Shown piece after piece: positions 16,681 to 24,045 of a stretch of 64,000 nucleotides of DNA. The notes under the pieces were generated by a model. The model worked only from the letters and a program-made list of their open reading frames with translations, did no database searches and had not been told where the DNA came from. The first letter of the stretch is position 1, and each line of letters starts with the position of its first letter. The stretch lies in assembly GCA_017411835.1 (NCBI GenBank), contig JAFQPG010000002.1:62001-126000 (forward strand), written 5' to 3'. This DNA comes from Ruminococcus sp. Lineage in GTDB: Bacteria; Bacillota; Clostridia; Oscillospirales; Acutalibacteraceae. The position numbers were made by a program, and so were the translations under genes.

Positions 16681-17601
16681 TTAATATTTGAGCGAACTGT
16701 TTCCGATAAATTCGCGCATCAGAGAATTACTTGGCACAAGCTTGGGGTCAAGTGGCTGAGCGTTTTGTATAAGCTCTTGCAAAAGCGCAACGTCGCTTGT
16801 TTGAGGCAAATCTTTTAGCGTATCTAAAAGCAGAGTGCGATAGATATTGATTTCATATGGGATGGTGGTATCAATAGAGTAGTTGCATCTGCTCATAAAC
16901 GGACGGATATACATATCCTCACCCTCATTTACGCTTTCAAACATATTGAGCGTATCGTTAGGGTCTCTATCTCTAGTTTCTGTATCGCGTAAAATTCTTC
17001 TGCCTAGGCGTATAGTTTTTGAACGCAACTCAAAATCTTTATCTACAAACTGACTGCGTATGCTTACATAAAGTCGTGCACATTCTTCGTCAGGTGTGGT
17101 AATAACCTCCGGATTTAGCGCGTGAGTGCCCTCGAAAATGATGATTTCACCAGGCTTGCGTTTAAGTGTCCAACCCGAAAATTCGCGTTTGCAGGTTGTA
17201 AAATTATATCTCGGGATATCTACAGCGACCTCGTCAAGGATACAGCGAATCTGCATATTCAGATAATCACTGTCGAGCCTTTTTGGGGACTCAAGGTCAA
17301 GCAGTCCATCTTTTGCAAGCTTTATTTCTCTATCGTCTAATTCGCGAAAATAGTTGTCGAGTGAGATGGTGTGAGTTTCATATCCCCAGCCGTCCAAAAG
17401 CTCCTCCAGTCGCATAGCGGTGGTGGTTTTTCCGCTTCCTGACGGACCCGAAATAAGTACCACAGGAGCAACCTTTGCATTATCTGCGATGCCTCTTGCG
17501 GTGGCTTCTATCTGTGCTGAGTATTCAGACTCGCAAAATTCAATAAACTTTTTAGCATTGTTTTTAACTTGATAGTTAATATCGTCAATATAGTATTTCA
17601 T
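16681..17601 (-). CDS. Uridine kinase/phosphoribulokinase-family nucleoside kinase
   Basis: A 306-residue P-loop kinase. The ATP-binding loop GPSGSGKTTT lies at about residue 52. It is followed by SLDNYFRELDDREI, an acceptor-site block typical of uridine kinases, and EGTHALNPEV, the conserved Walker B-like segment. RDTETRDRDP contains the family's Arg-rich lid. Such enzymes phosphorylate uridine/cytidine with ATP or GTP, but divergent paralogues with unknown substrates are common in Clostridia, so the substrate is uncertain. A 45-residue N-terminal helical extension precedes the kinase core. It lies directly upstream of the beta-CASP gene on the same strand. Confidence 0.85.
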   Translation of the reverse strand: MKYYIDDINYQVKNNAKKFIEFCESEYSAQIEATARGIADNAKVAPVVLISGPSGSGKTTTAMRLEELLDGWGYETHTISLDNYFRELDDREIKLAKDGLLDLESPKRLDSDYLNMQIRCILDEVAVDIPRYNFTTCKREFSGWTLKRKPGEIIIFEGTHALNPEVITTPDEECARLYVSIRSQFVDKDFELRSKTIRLGRRILRDTETRDRDPNDTLNMFESVNEGEDMYIRPFMSRCNYSIDTTIPYEINIYRTLLLDTLKDLPQTSDVALLQELIQNAQPLDPKLVPSNSLMREFIGNSSLKY

Positions 17602-17693
17602 AAAGCCTCCTAAAGCTGTCTGTCACCTATATTTTATCACAGCTTTTATGAGAAAAAATGGATAAAGTGTAAAATGAACCTAAGTTCTGTTTT

Positions 17694-18467
17694 TTACGAT
17701 TTCTCCTCAATAATATATCCGCCGTTGATTTTGAAAAATTGATTTTTATTGTCGCCTGCTATGGCTTTTGCATTCAGCAGGGAAAACTCCCTTTCTCCAT
17801 CATTATAGAGTACGTAAAAGCCCGAAAATGCTCGCAGTATTCTGTCAGCAGTTTCAAAATCGGTATCTTTTGTTATGATGTAATCTCGCTCGTTTGGTGC
17901 TTCCCAGTATTCGCCGTCGCCTTGTGCTTTAGCATTATCATAGTAGTACGAAAAATCGCATACAAGCTTTTCTACCATATCGGGTAGCAGGGCATAGATT
18001 TTTTGCATAAAGCTGTTGAGATTTTCATTATCGCTTAGATTAAAAGACTCTTGCAACAAAATATCGCCTGTATCAAAGCTTTCCTCCATTTTGTGAAAAG
18101 TTACGCCACTTTGCTTCATATTATTTAAAATAGTAAGTGGCATCGGCCACGCGCCTCTGCCTATAGGCAAGAGCGATGGATGGATATTCACCATTTTGAA
18201 ATCAGGCAGTATAGGTATGCGATAATAGTATGCACCGCAAATCAGCGCATCAACACCCTCGTTTTTAAGTGCCTTTAAATCTTCTAAAGTGATTTTATCA
18301 AAGGTGATAGGAATATCGTGCTTTTTCGCAAACGCACAAACTTCTTTATTAAACTCAGTTATATTATCAACCTTGCAGGAAAAAATCTTTACAATCTCGC
18401 AGTTTAAGTTGTAAAAGCTTTTTAAAGCAGGATAAAGCAAATCAAAACCCGCGTATGCAATTTTCAT
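17694..18467 (-). CDS. Formyltransferase-fold protein (Fmt/PurN-like)
   Basis: A 257-residue protein with the N10-formyltetrahydrofolate-dependent formyltransferase fold: DALICGAYYYRIP, the catalytic NIHPSLLP segment near residue 105, and FDTGDILLQE with the conserved Asp near residue 143. This N-H-D arrangement is that of methionyl-tRNA formyltransferase and sugar formyltransferases. It lacks the long C-terminal domain of housekeeping Fmt (about 310 residues). A C-terminal domain of about 70 residues (from ERDYIITKD) is reminiscent of the FMT C-domain but divergent. The substrate is therefore not assignable. The gene is alone, with divergent promoters toward the SCIFF gene. Confidence 0.8.
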   Translation of the reverse strand: MKIAYAGFDLLYPALKSFYNLNCEIVKIFSCKVDNITEFNKEVCAFAKKHDIPITFDKITLEDLKALKNEGVDALICGAYYYRIPILPDFKMVNIHPSLLPIGRGAWPMPLTILNNMKQSGVTFHKMEESFDTGDILLQESFNLSDNENLNSFMQKIYALLPDMVEKLVCDFSYYYDNAKAQGDGEYWEAPNERDYIITKDTDFETADRILRAFSGFYVLYNDGEREFSLLNAKAIAGDNKNQFFKINGGYIIEEKS

Positions 18468-18486
18468 ACAATCACCTCTTTTTATT

Positions 18487-18516
18487 ACTATACCATATAT
18501 AATGCGAATATATCAA
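18487..18516 (-). promoter_or_regulatory. Promoter of the formyltransferase-like gene
   Basis: Minus-strand TTGATA (18516-18511), 18-bp spacer, TATAGT (18492-18487), shortly before an AGAGGTGA ribosome binding site. Confidence 0.6.
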
Positions 18517-18537
18517 TCACAGAAATTCATTATCTTA

Positions 18538-18566
18538 TTGACTTTGTGGCTTAATTGCGATAAAAT
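18538..18566 (+). promoter_or_regulatory. SCIFF promoter
   Basis: TTGACT (18538-18543), 17-bp spacer, TAAAAT (18561-18566), followed by ATAGGAGG before the start codon. Confidence 0.8.
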
Positions 18567-18596
18567 ACCTTTAGAATATTATAGGAGGTTACTACT

Positions 18597-18749
18597 ATGA
18601 AACATATCAAGACTATTGAAACTCGTAATCTTTGCGAAAGCGCAAAGAAGGGCGGCTGTGGCGAATGCCAGACTTCTTGTCAGTCTGCTTGCAAAACAAG
18701 CTGCGGTATTGCTAACCAGAAATGTGAGAGCAAAAAGGAAAGCAAGTAA
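18597..18749 (+). CDS. scfA: SCIFF RiPP precursor peptide (six cysteines in forty-five residues)
   Basis: A 50-residue peptide starting MKHIKTIETRNLCESAKKG. It has Cys at positions 13, 21, 24, 28, 32, 36 and 43; the central run CGECQTSCQSACKTSCG is the family hallmark. SCIFF peptides are nearly universal in Clostridia. Their radical SAM maturase links Cys sulfur to the alpha carbon of a Thr downstream to make a thioether. TAGGAGG gives a strong ribosome binding site. An intrinsic terminator separates the gene from the maturase gene 63 bp downstream, which would let the peptide outnumber the enzyme. The final function of the modified peptide is not established. Confidence 0.95.
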   Translation: MKHIKTIETRNLCESAKKGGCGECQTSCQSACKTSCGIANQKCESKKESK

Positions 18750-18762
18750 TCAGTAAAAGGGA

Positions 18763-18790
18763 AATGCCGCTCGTTTGGGCGGCATTTTTT
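18763..18790 (+). terminator. Intercistronic terminator between SCIFF and maturase
   Basis: AATGCCGC (18763-18770) pairs with GCGGCATT (18779-18786), then TTTT. No strong separate promoter is seen before the maturase, so partial read-through is likely. Confidence 0.8.
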
Positions 18791-18812
18791 ATGATATGGG
18801 TAGGTGCATTTT

Positions 18813-20192
18813 ATGATACATCAGTATAAACTTGGCGGATATAATATCGTTTTGGATATATGCTCGGGCGCGGTGCACGCGGTCGACGATGTTGCGTACG
18901 ATATTATCGCTATGTTTGAGAATAACAACAAAGACGAAATCATCAAAGCGATGTCTGACAAGTACTTGGGCGTTGATGATATAACAAAAGAGGATATAAA
19001 CGAATGCTACGAGCAGGTTGTGATACTTAAAAATGAAGGAAAGCTTTTTGTAGAAGACACCTTCGAGCCTATGGCAGGTGAACTTAAACGCAAAACTGCA
19101 GGCGTTGTAAAAGCGCTGTGCTTACATATTGCTCACACTTGCAATTTAAATTGTGCCTATTGCTTTGCTTCTCAAGGAAAGTATCAGGGCGACAGAGCGC
19201 TTATGAGCTTTGAGGTCGGTAAGCGCGCACTTGATTTTCTGATTGAAAACTCAGGTAGCAGACATAATCTTGAGGTCGACTTTTTCGGCGGTGAACCGCT
19301 GATGAATTTCGACGTTGTAAAACAGCTTGTTGAGTACGCACGCAGCATTGAAAAAGAAAAGGGGAAAAATTTCCGCTTTACTCTTACAACAAACGGCGTA
19401 CTTATTGACGACGATGTTATCGACTTCGCGAATAAAGAAATGAGCAATGTAGTGCTTAGTTTAGATGGCAGAAAAGAAGTTCACGACCGATACAGAGTTG
19501 ACTACAACGGTGCAGGCTCTTGGGAAAAAATCGTGCCGAAGTTTAAAAAGCTTGTTGATGCACGAGGCAATAAAGATTACTATATGCGAGGCACCTTTAC
19601 TCACCACAATCCTGACTTTTTAGAGGACATAAAGACTATGCTCGACTTAGGCTTTACAGAGCTTTCGATGGAGCCTGTAGTTTGTTCTGAGGGGGACGAG
19701 TCAGCGCTGACTTGCGACGATTTACCGATTGTGCTTGAGCAGTACGAAAAGCTAGCTTCGCTTATGATTAAACGCAGAAAAGAGGGCAAACCGTTTACCT
19801 TCTACCACTATATGATAGATTTGCAGGGTGGCCCTTGCATTTATAAGCGTATCTCAGGTTGCGGCTCGGGTACCGAATATATGGCGGTTACTCCTTGGGG
19901 CGACCTTTACCCTTGCCACCAGTTTGTTGGCGACGATAAATTTTTACTCGGCAATATTTTTGATGGCGTAAAGAACACTGCTATCCAAAACGAGTTTATG
20001 GAGTGCAACGTTTACTCTAGAGAAGAGTGCAGAGATTGTTGGGCTCGTCTTTACTGCTCGGGTGGTTGTGCCGCAAACGCATACCATGCAACGGGCTCTG
20101 TAAAGGGCATATATAAGTACGGCTGTGAGCTTTTTAAAAAGCGTATGGAATGTGCCATTATGGCAGAAGTTGACAGACTTTTAGAGGACTGA
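18813..20192 (+). CDS. scfB: SCIFF thioether-forming radical SAM/SPASM maturase
   Basis: A 459-residue enzyme. An N-terminal RiPP-recognition-like region (MIHQYKLGGYNIVLDICSGA) is followed by the radical SAM motif CNLNCAYC at about residues 108-115, which binds the SAM-coordinating [4Fe-4S] cluster. A C-terminal SPASM domain from about residue 345 contains CGSGTEYMAVTPWGDLYPCH and CRDCWARLYCSGGCAANA for auxiliary clusters. An in-frame GTG at 18804 lies in the GGGTAGGTG ribosome binding region, so ATG 18813 is preferred; it also gives the family's usual N-terminus. The gene follows the peptide gene across a terminator and is coupled to the decarboxylase gene with a one-base gap. Confidence 0.95.
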   Translation: MIHQYKLGGYNIVLDICSGAVHAVDDVAYDIIAMFENNNKDEIIKAMSDKYLGVDDITKEDINECYEQVVILKNEGKLFVEDTFEPMAGELKRKTAGVVKALCLHIAHTCNLNCAYCFASQGKYQGDRALMSFEVGKRALDFLIENSGSRHNLEVDFFGGEPLMNFDVVKQLVEYARSIEKEKGKNFRFTLTTNGVLIDDDVIDFANKEMSNVVLSLDGRKEVHDRYRVDYNGAGSWEKIVPKFKKLVDARGNKDYYMRGTFTHHNPDFLEDIKTMLDLGFTELSMEPVVCSEGDESALTCDDLPIVLEQYEKLASLMIKRRKEGKPFTFYHYMIDLQGGPCIYKRISGCGSGTEYMAVTPWGDLYPCHQFVGDDKFLLGNIFDGVKNTAIQNEFMECNVYSREECRDCWARLYCSGGCAANAYHATGSVKGIYKYGCELFKKRMECAIMAEVDRLLED

Positions 20193-20193
20193 A

Positions 20194-21528
20194 ATGAACA
20201 CACCGATTTGTGATTTCGTAACTGAATATGCAAACAGCAAAAAGGTAAGAGCGCATATGCCGGGGCATAAGGGCGAAAAGCGTTTAGGTCTTGAGCACCT
20301 TGACATCACCGAAGTTTTTGGCGCAGACAGCTTATTTGAAGCAAGCTCGATTATAAAATCAAGCGAAGAAAACGCAGGCTCTTTATTTGGTGCACACACC
20401 TACTACAGCACAGAGGGCTCGTCACTTAGCATCAGAGCGATGCTGTATCTTGCTTTACTTTACGCTAAGAAAAAGGGCAAAGCAGAGCTTGTTTTAGCAG
20501 CTCGAAACGTGCACAAAAGCTTTGTTTCAGCACTTGCGTTACTCGATTTTTCTGTAGAGTGGCTCTACAACGAAGAAAGCAACTATCTGTCGTGTAGGGT
20601 AGACGCAAAAGCGCTTGATAAAAAATTAAGCGAAATGACTACAAAGCCTGTTGCTTTTTACCTTACAAGTCCTGATTATTTAGGAAATGTTGCCGATATA
20701 AAATCAATAGCAGACGTGTGCTTAAAGCACGACGTATTACTGCTTGTAGATAACGCTCACGGAGCATACTTGAAGTTTTTATCAAAGTCCGAGCACCCTA
20801 TAGATTTAGGGGCTACTATGTGCTGTGATTCTGCGCACAAAACCTTGAGCGTTTTGACAGGAGGAGCGTATCTGCATATTTCAAAAACGGCGGATAGTAT
20901 CTTCAAAGATAAAGCAAAAAACGCTTTATCACTTTTTGCGTCTACCAGCCCGTCGTACCTTATTTTGCAGTCGCTTGATATGGCAAACAAGTTTTTAGCT
21001 AACGGCTATAAAGAAAGTCTTAACGCTTTTGTAAAAGAGGTAGATGCATTAAAGTGCAGTCTGACAGAAAACGGCTACACCTTAGTCGGTAATGAAAAAT
21101 TGAAAATCACAATCGCAACAAAAGACTACGGCTATACGGGCAACCGCTTTGCTGATATCTTACGTGAAAATAATATCGAGTGCGAGTTTTCTGACCCTGA
21201 TTTTGTGGTGTTGATGCTCACACCGTCATTAAGCAAAAAAGCACTTTTAAAAATCAAGACTGCTCTGTTAGCTATAAAAAAGAAAGAGGAAATAACAGAC
21301 AAACCGCCAAAGCTTTTTATACCGAAAAAGGTAATGAGCGTGCGTGATGCCGTAATGAGCAACAGCGCTACAGTAAATGCCTTAGAAAGTTGCGGTAAAA
21401 TTTTAAGCACAATAACGGTTTCGTGTCCGCCTGCAGTCGTGATTTTAGTAAGCGGGGAAAAAATAGACGAAAACCTCATTGACATTTTTAAATACTACTC
21501 AATCAAAACCTGCGAGGTTGTCGAATAA
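20194..21528 (+). CDS. PLP-dependent Orn/Lys/Arg decarboxylase-family enzyme
   Basis: A 444-residue fold-type I PLP protein. The N-terminus MNTPICDFVTEYANSKKVRAHMPGHK-like segment contains the family HMPGHKG motif. The cofactor-binding block is CDSAHKTLSVLTGGAYLH with the Schiff-base Lys at about residue 216, and VDNAHGAYL carries the PLP-nitrogen Asp. A C-terminal Orn_DAP_Arg_deC-like domain includes CPPAVVILVSGEKID. It resembles the YaaO-type biosynthetic branch, which decarboxylates lysine or arginine to polyamine precursors. Its start lies one base after the maturase stop and its GAGGACTG ribosome binding site is within the maturase gene, so the two are translationally coupled. Whether the enzyme acts in the SCIFF pathway is unknown. 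Confidence 0.88.
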   Translation: MNTPICDFVTEYANSKKVRAHMPGHKGEKRLGLEHLDITEVFGADSLFEASSIIKSSEENAGSLFGAHTYYSTEGSSLSIRAMLYLALLYAKKKGKAELVLAARNVHKSFVSALALLDFSVEWLYNEESNYLSCRVDAKALDKKLSEMTTKPVAFYLTSPDYLGNVADIKSIADVCLKHDVLLLVDNAHGAYLKFLSKSEHPIDLGATMCCDSAHKTLSVLTGGAYLHISKTADSIFKDKAKNALSLFASTSPSYLILQSLDMANKFLANGYKESLNAFVKEVDALKCSLTENGYTLVGNEKLKITIATKDYGYTGNRFADILRENNIECEFSDPDFVVLMLTPSLSKKALLKIKTALLAIKKKEEITDKPPKLFIPKKVMSVRDAVMSNSATVNALESCGKILSTITVSCPPAVVILVSGEKIDENLIDIFKYYSIKTCEVVE

Positions 21529-21530
21529 AA

Positions 21531-21570
21531 AACAAACCCCTTGATACAGCTTGTATCAAGGGGTATTTTT
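21531..21570. terminator. Bidirectional terminator between decarboxylase and hypothetical gene
   Basis: A 12-bp perfect stem ACCCCTTGATAC (21536-21547) with 21553-21564, five-base loop, T run on the plus side and A run (T on the minus strand) on the other. Confidence 0.9.
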
Positions 21571-22177
21571 ATGGTGCGCTTTTAGGCAGGTTCCAGTAAT
21601 TATTGCTAAATCTACTTACAGAAAAAATTCGCAGGTCGGCGTCATAAGCTACCTTAATAAAATTATACTTTCCTGCTTTATCCGGCATAGTATTAAATTC
21701 TTGTGTGTCCATGATATACACCATTTTGTACTCGTCAAGGTTATCTCCGCCAACGCTTCTGATAAGAACCTTTAAATCGCCTAAAGTTTCTATAAATCTT
21801 TCGTCTTCTTCTAATTGTTTTTCAATACTTTCAATTTCCTTTTCTGAAAGTTTATTAAGCTTTATAACGCAGTGATATTTGGGTGTACCGAAATAAGGCG
21901 GAAGCGGCACTTTGTTTTCAGTATAGGAGGTCAAATCGTAAGTTACATTATCCTTAGGAAACTCAAAATTTATATGCTCTTCAATATATTCTATAAATTC
22001 AGATGGACTGTTTACATGCGTAGACGCAACTGTAGAGATGTGCTTTTGAGAATCGGTGACTTTAGTTTTTTCGTCGTGATTTTGCGAAAATTTCAGCAAA
22101 ATAAAGAGAAAAGCTATAAGCACTACGACAAAAATAATCGCAATAATGATAAAGGTTTTTCGTTTACTTTTTTCCAT
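21569..22177 (-). CDS. Hypothetical membrane-anchored protein
   Basis: A 202-residue protein with a positively charged N-terminus and one membrane helix at about residues 9-28 (IIIAIIFVVVLIAFLFILL). The rest is hydrophilic and probably extracellular, with an acidic helical segment LSEKEIESIEKQLEEDE near residue 115. ATG 22177 is chosen because GGGAGGTGC precedes it; an upstream in-frame ATG at 22228 lacks a ribosome binding site. No family was recognised. It is convergent with the decarboxylase and divergent from the blaI-like gene, whose promoter region it shares. Confidence 0.75.
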   Translation of the reverse strand: MEKSKRKTFIIIAIIFVVVLIAFLFILLKFSQNHDEKTKVTDSQKHISTVASTHVNSPSEFIEYIEEHINFEFPKDNVTYDLTSYTENKVPLPPYFGTPKYHCVIKLNKLSEKEIESIEKQLEEDERFIETLGDLKVLIRSVGGDNLDEYKMVYIMDTQEFNTMPDKAGKYNFIKVAYDADLRIFSVSRFSNNYWNLPKSAP

Positions 22178-22234
22178 AAAAGCACCTCCCTTTGATTTGA
22201 TAATATAGCAGTAAAATTTAAAAGTCAATATTTA

Positions 22235-22276
22235 TTGACAAATTTGTCTACAAGGTGTAGACTAAACTTGTAGACA
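22235..22276 (+). promoter_or_regulatory. Promoter and BlaI-type operator of the blaI/blaR-like operon
   Basis: TTGACA (22235-22240), 17-bp spacer, TAGACT (22258-22263). The palindrome GTCTAC-AAGGT-GTAGAC (22246-22262) lies between and over the boxes and contains TACA/TGTA half-sites as in BlaI/MecI operators. A further TTGTAGACA half-site is at 22268-22276. Confidence 0.78.
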
Positions 22277-22342
22277 CGGGTATAAAAAGAGAAAAGTGGA
22301 TATTTTAAACAAATTCTACTTTAAATAAAATGAGGTGTATTT

Positions 22343-22705
22343 ATGACAGAAAAACGACTTGGCGTTATTGAAACACGCTTTGCAAACCTAATCTGGGAGA
22401 ACGAGCCCCTCGCTACTTCACAGCTCATAAAAATGTGTGAAGAGGAGTTTTCGTGGAAACGCACGACCACATATACGGTACTAAAGCGTTTAAGCGAGAG
22501 AGGCTTATTTGAAAATAAAGACGGCACCGTTTCGTCCCTTGTGTCACGTGACGATTATTATGCTACTCAAAGCGAAAGCTTTATTGAGGAGTCGTTTGGC
22601 GGTTCACTGCCTGCATTTTTGACGGCGTTTACTTCGAAAAACCGACTGTCAAAAAAGGATGTTGAAAAAATCAAAAAGATGATCAAGGACTACGAGGAGC
22701 AATAA
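22343..22705 (+). CDS. BlaI/MecI-family transcriptional repressor
   Basis: A 120-residue winged-helix protein of standard BlaI length. The start MTEKRLGVIETRFANLIWENEPLATS, the recognition region SWKRTTTYTVLKRLSERGLFE, and a C-terminal dimerisation helix near LSKKDVEKIKKMIKDYEEQ match the family. BlaI repressors bind TACA-TGTA palindromes and are inactivated by proteolysis triggered by the partner BlaR1-type membrane protease. Here that partner gene follows after one base, and a matching palindrome overlaps the promoter. No beta-lactamase gene lies nearby, so the regulon is probably the surface protein downstream. Confidence 0.92.
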   Translation: MTEKRLGVIETRFANLIWENEPLATSQLIKMCEEEFSWKRTTTYTVLKRLSERGLFENKDGTVSSLVSRDDYYATQSESFIEESFGGSLPAFLTAFTSKNRLSKKDVEKIKKMIKDYEEQ

Positions 22706-22706
22706 A

Positions 22707-24029
22707 ATGGACGCTGTATTTTTAAGAATTCTTAATTTGAGCATACCTGCGTCTTTGATGATAATTGCGGTTATAATTTTAAGGGCAGTTTTTTCTAAGT
22801 CGCCAAAGTGGATAAGATACGTTTTGTGGGCGATGGTTGCGCTAAGGCTCGCTATTCCCGTTTCGTTTGAAAGCAGTATAAGCCTTGTGCCAAATGCTCA
22901 GAAAATCGACAGCACAAGTCAGAGCTCGACGACCTATATTACCCAAAGTGCTGTTGAAAATACTCAGCTTGCTGTATCAGATAAGCTTGAGGTGATGGAC
23001 ATTTTGCCGTACGTATGGTTAGCGGGTGTAGCGATTTTTGCTTTATATATGGCTGTAAGCTACATAAGAGTTAAGCTGCAGGTACGTGAAAGCGTAAAGC
23101 TAAAAGATAACATATATATCTGTGACCATATCCAGAGCCCGTTTGTGCTTGGTTTTGTAAACCCTAAAATATATCTCAATTCCGCAATGAGCGAGGAAGA
23201 CGCACAGTACATCATAGCTCACGAAAAAACTCACATAAAGCATTTTGACTATATATTAAAGCCATTTGGCTTTTTGTTGCTATGTGTTTATTGGTTTAAT
23301 CCGCTTTGCTATATTGCTTACTTTTTGTTTGTAAAGGATATTGAGCTTTTCTGCGACGAAAGTGTTATCAAGACGCTTAGCCCGAATGGTAAAAAAGAGT
23401 ATTCCACCGTGCTTTTGGAATGTGGACTATCTTCAAGAGCGATGTCACGCTGTCCGCTTGCGTTTTCCGAAAGCAATTTAAAACAGAGAATTAAAAGCAT
23501 ATTAAAATACAAAAAACCACCGATGCTTTTAGTGATCACGTCTGTTACGGTTTGCTCTGTGGTGCTTATGATGTTTATGTCAAACCCTGTATCTATACAG
23601 GCAAAAGAGGTGGAAGAAACAAAACCGACACAAACCGTTGTAGAAACACAAGCACCGACTGAAAAACCTACCGAAGCACCAACGGAAAAGCCGACTGAAA
23701 AGCCGACCGAAAAACCAACGGAGAAACCGACCGAGGCAGAGTATGTTGAAGAGTCCTACGAGTACTCAAACTACAACAGTTATTATAGCGACCCTACTGT
23801 ACCGCCACTTAAGCAGTATGATTTCCCGGAAATGGTACCGTTTGAGCCTAGTTATCCTGATTCTTCGGGTATATCTGGCAATTATAATTCATCAAACTTT
23901 TCTTCAAACTCATCAAATGGTGTTCAGAATCCGTATAATGAGGTTATAGTGTGGGACTATGCAAATGCACCCGAAAACCCGACATCAGGAGTCCAGAGAG
24001 CCGACAGCTGGATAACCGGAATATACTAA
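22707..24029 (+). CDS. BlaR1-like M56 membrane metalloprotease with a Thr-Pro-rich tail
   Basis: A 440-residue protein with membrane helices near residues 5-27, 36-52, 95-115, 190-212 and 275-297. The zinc-protease motif AHEKTH (HExxH type) is at about residue 172, with ELFCDE downstream as the probable third-ligand region. These are M56/BlaR1 features. After the last helix the usual penicillin-binding sensor domain is absent. Instead there is a repeated PTEK/PTEA segment (about residues 315-345) and a Tyr/Ser/Asn-rich tail of roughly 95 residues. The gene starts one base after the blaI-like stop and ends 16 bp before the surface-protein gene. It probably cleaves or triggers cleavage of the repressor in response to an unknown surface signal. 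Confidence 0.88.
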   Translation: MDAVFLRILNLSIPASLMIIAVIILRAVFSKSPKWIRYVLWAMVALRLAIPVSFESSISLVPNAQKIDSTSQSSTTYITQSAVENTQLAVSDKLEVMDILPYVWLAGVAIFALYMAVSYIRVKLQVRESVKLKDNIYICDHIQSPFVLGFVNPKIYLNSAMSEEDAQYIIAHEKTHIKHFDYILKPFGFLLLCVYWFNPLCYIAYFLFVKDIELFCDESVIKTLSPNGKKEYSTVLLECGLSSRAMSRCPLAFSESNLKQRIKSILKYKKPPMLLVITSVTVCSVVLMMFMSNPVSIQAKEVEETKPTQTVVETQAPTEKPTEAPTEKPTEKPTEKPTEKPTEAEYVEESYEYSNYNSYYSDPTVPPLKQYDFPEMVPFEPSYPDSSGISGNYNSSNFSSNSSNGVQNPYNEVIVWDYANAPENPTSGVQRADSWITGIY

Positions 24030-24045
24030 CTAAGGAGGAAATAAT

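Noticed and set aside
22343-24029. Beta-lactam resistance locus
   Set aside because: No beta-lactamase or PBP2a gene is near, and the BlaR1-like protein lacks a penicillin-binding domain.
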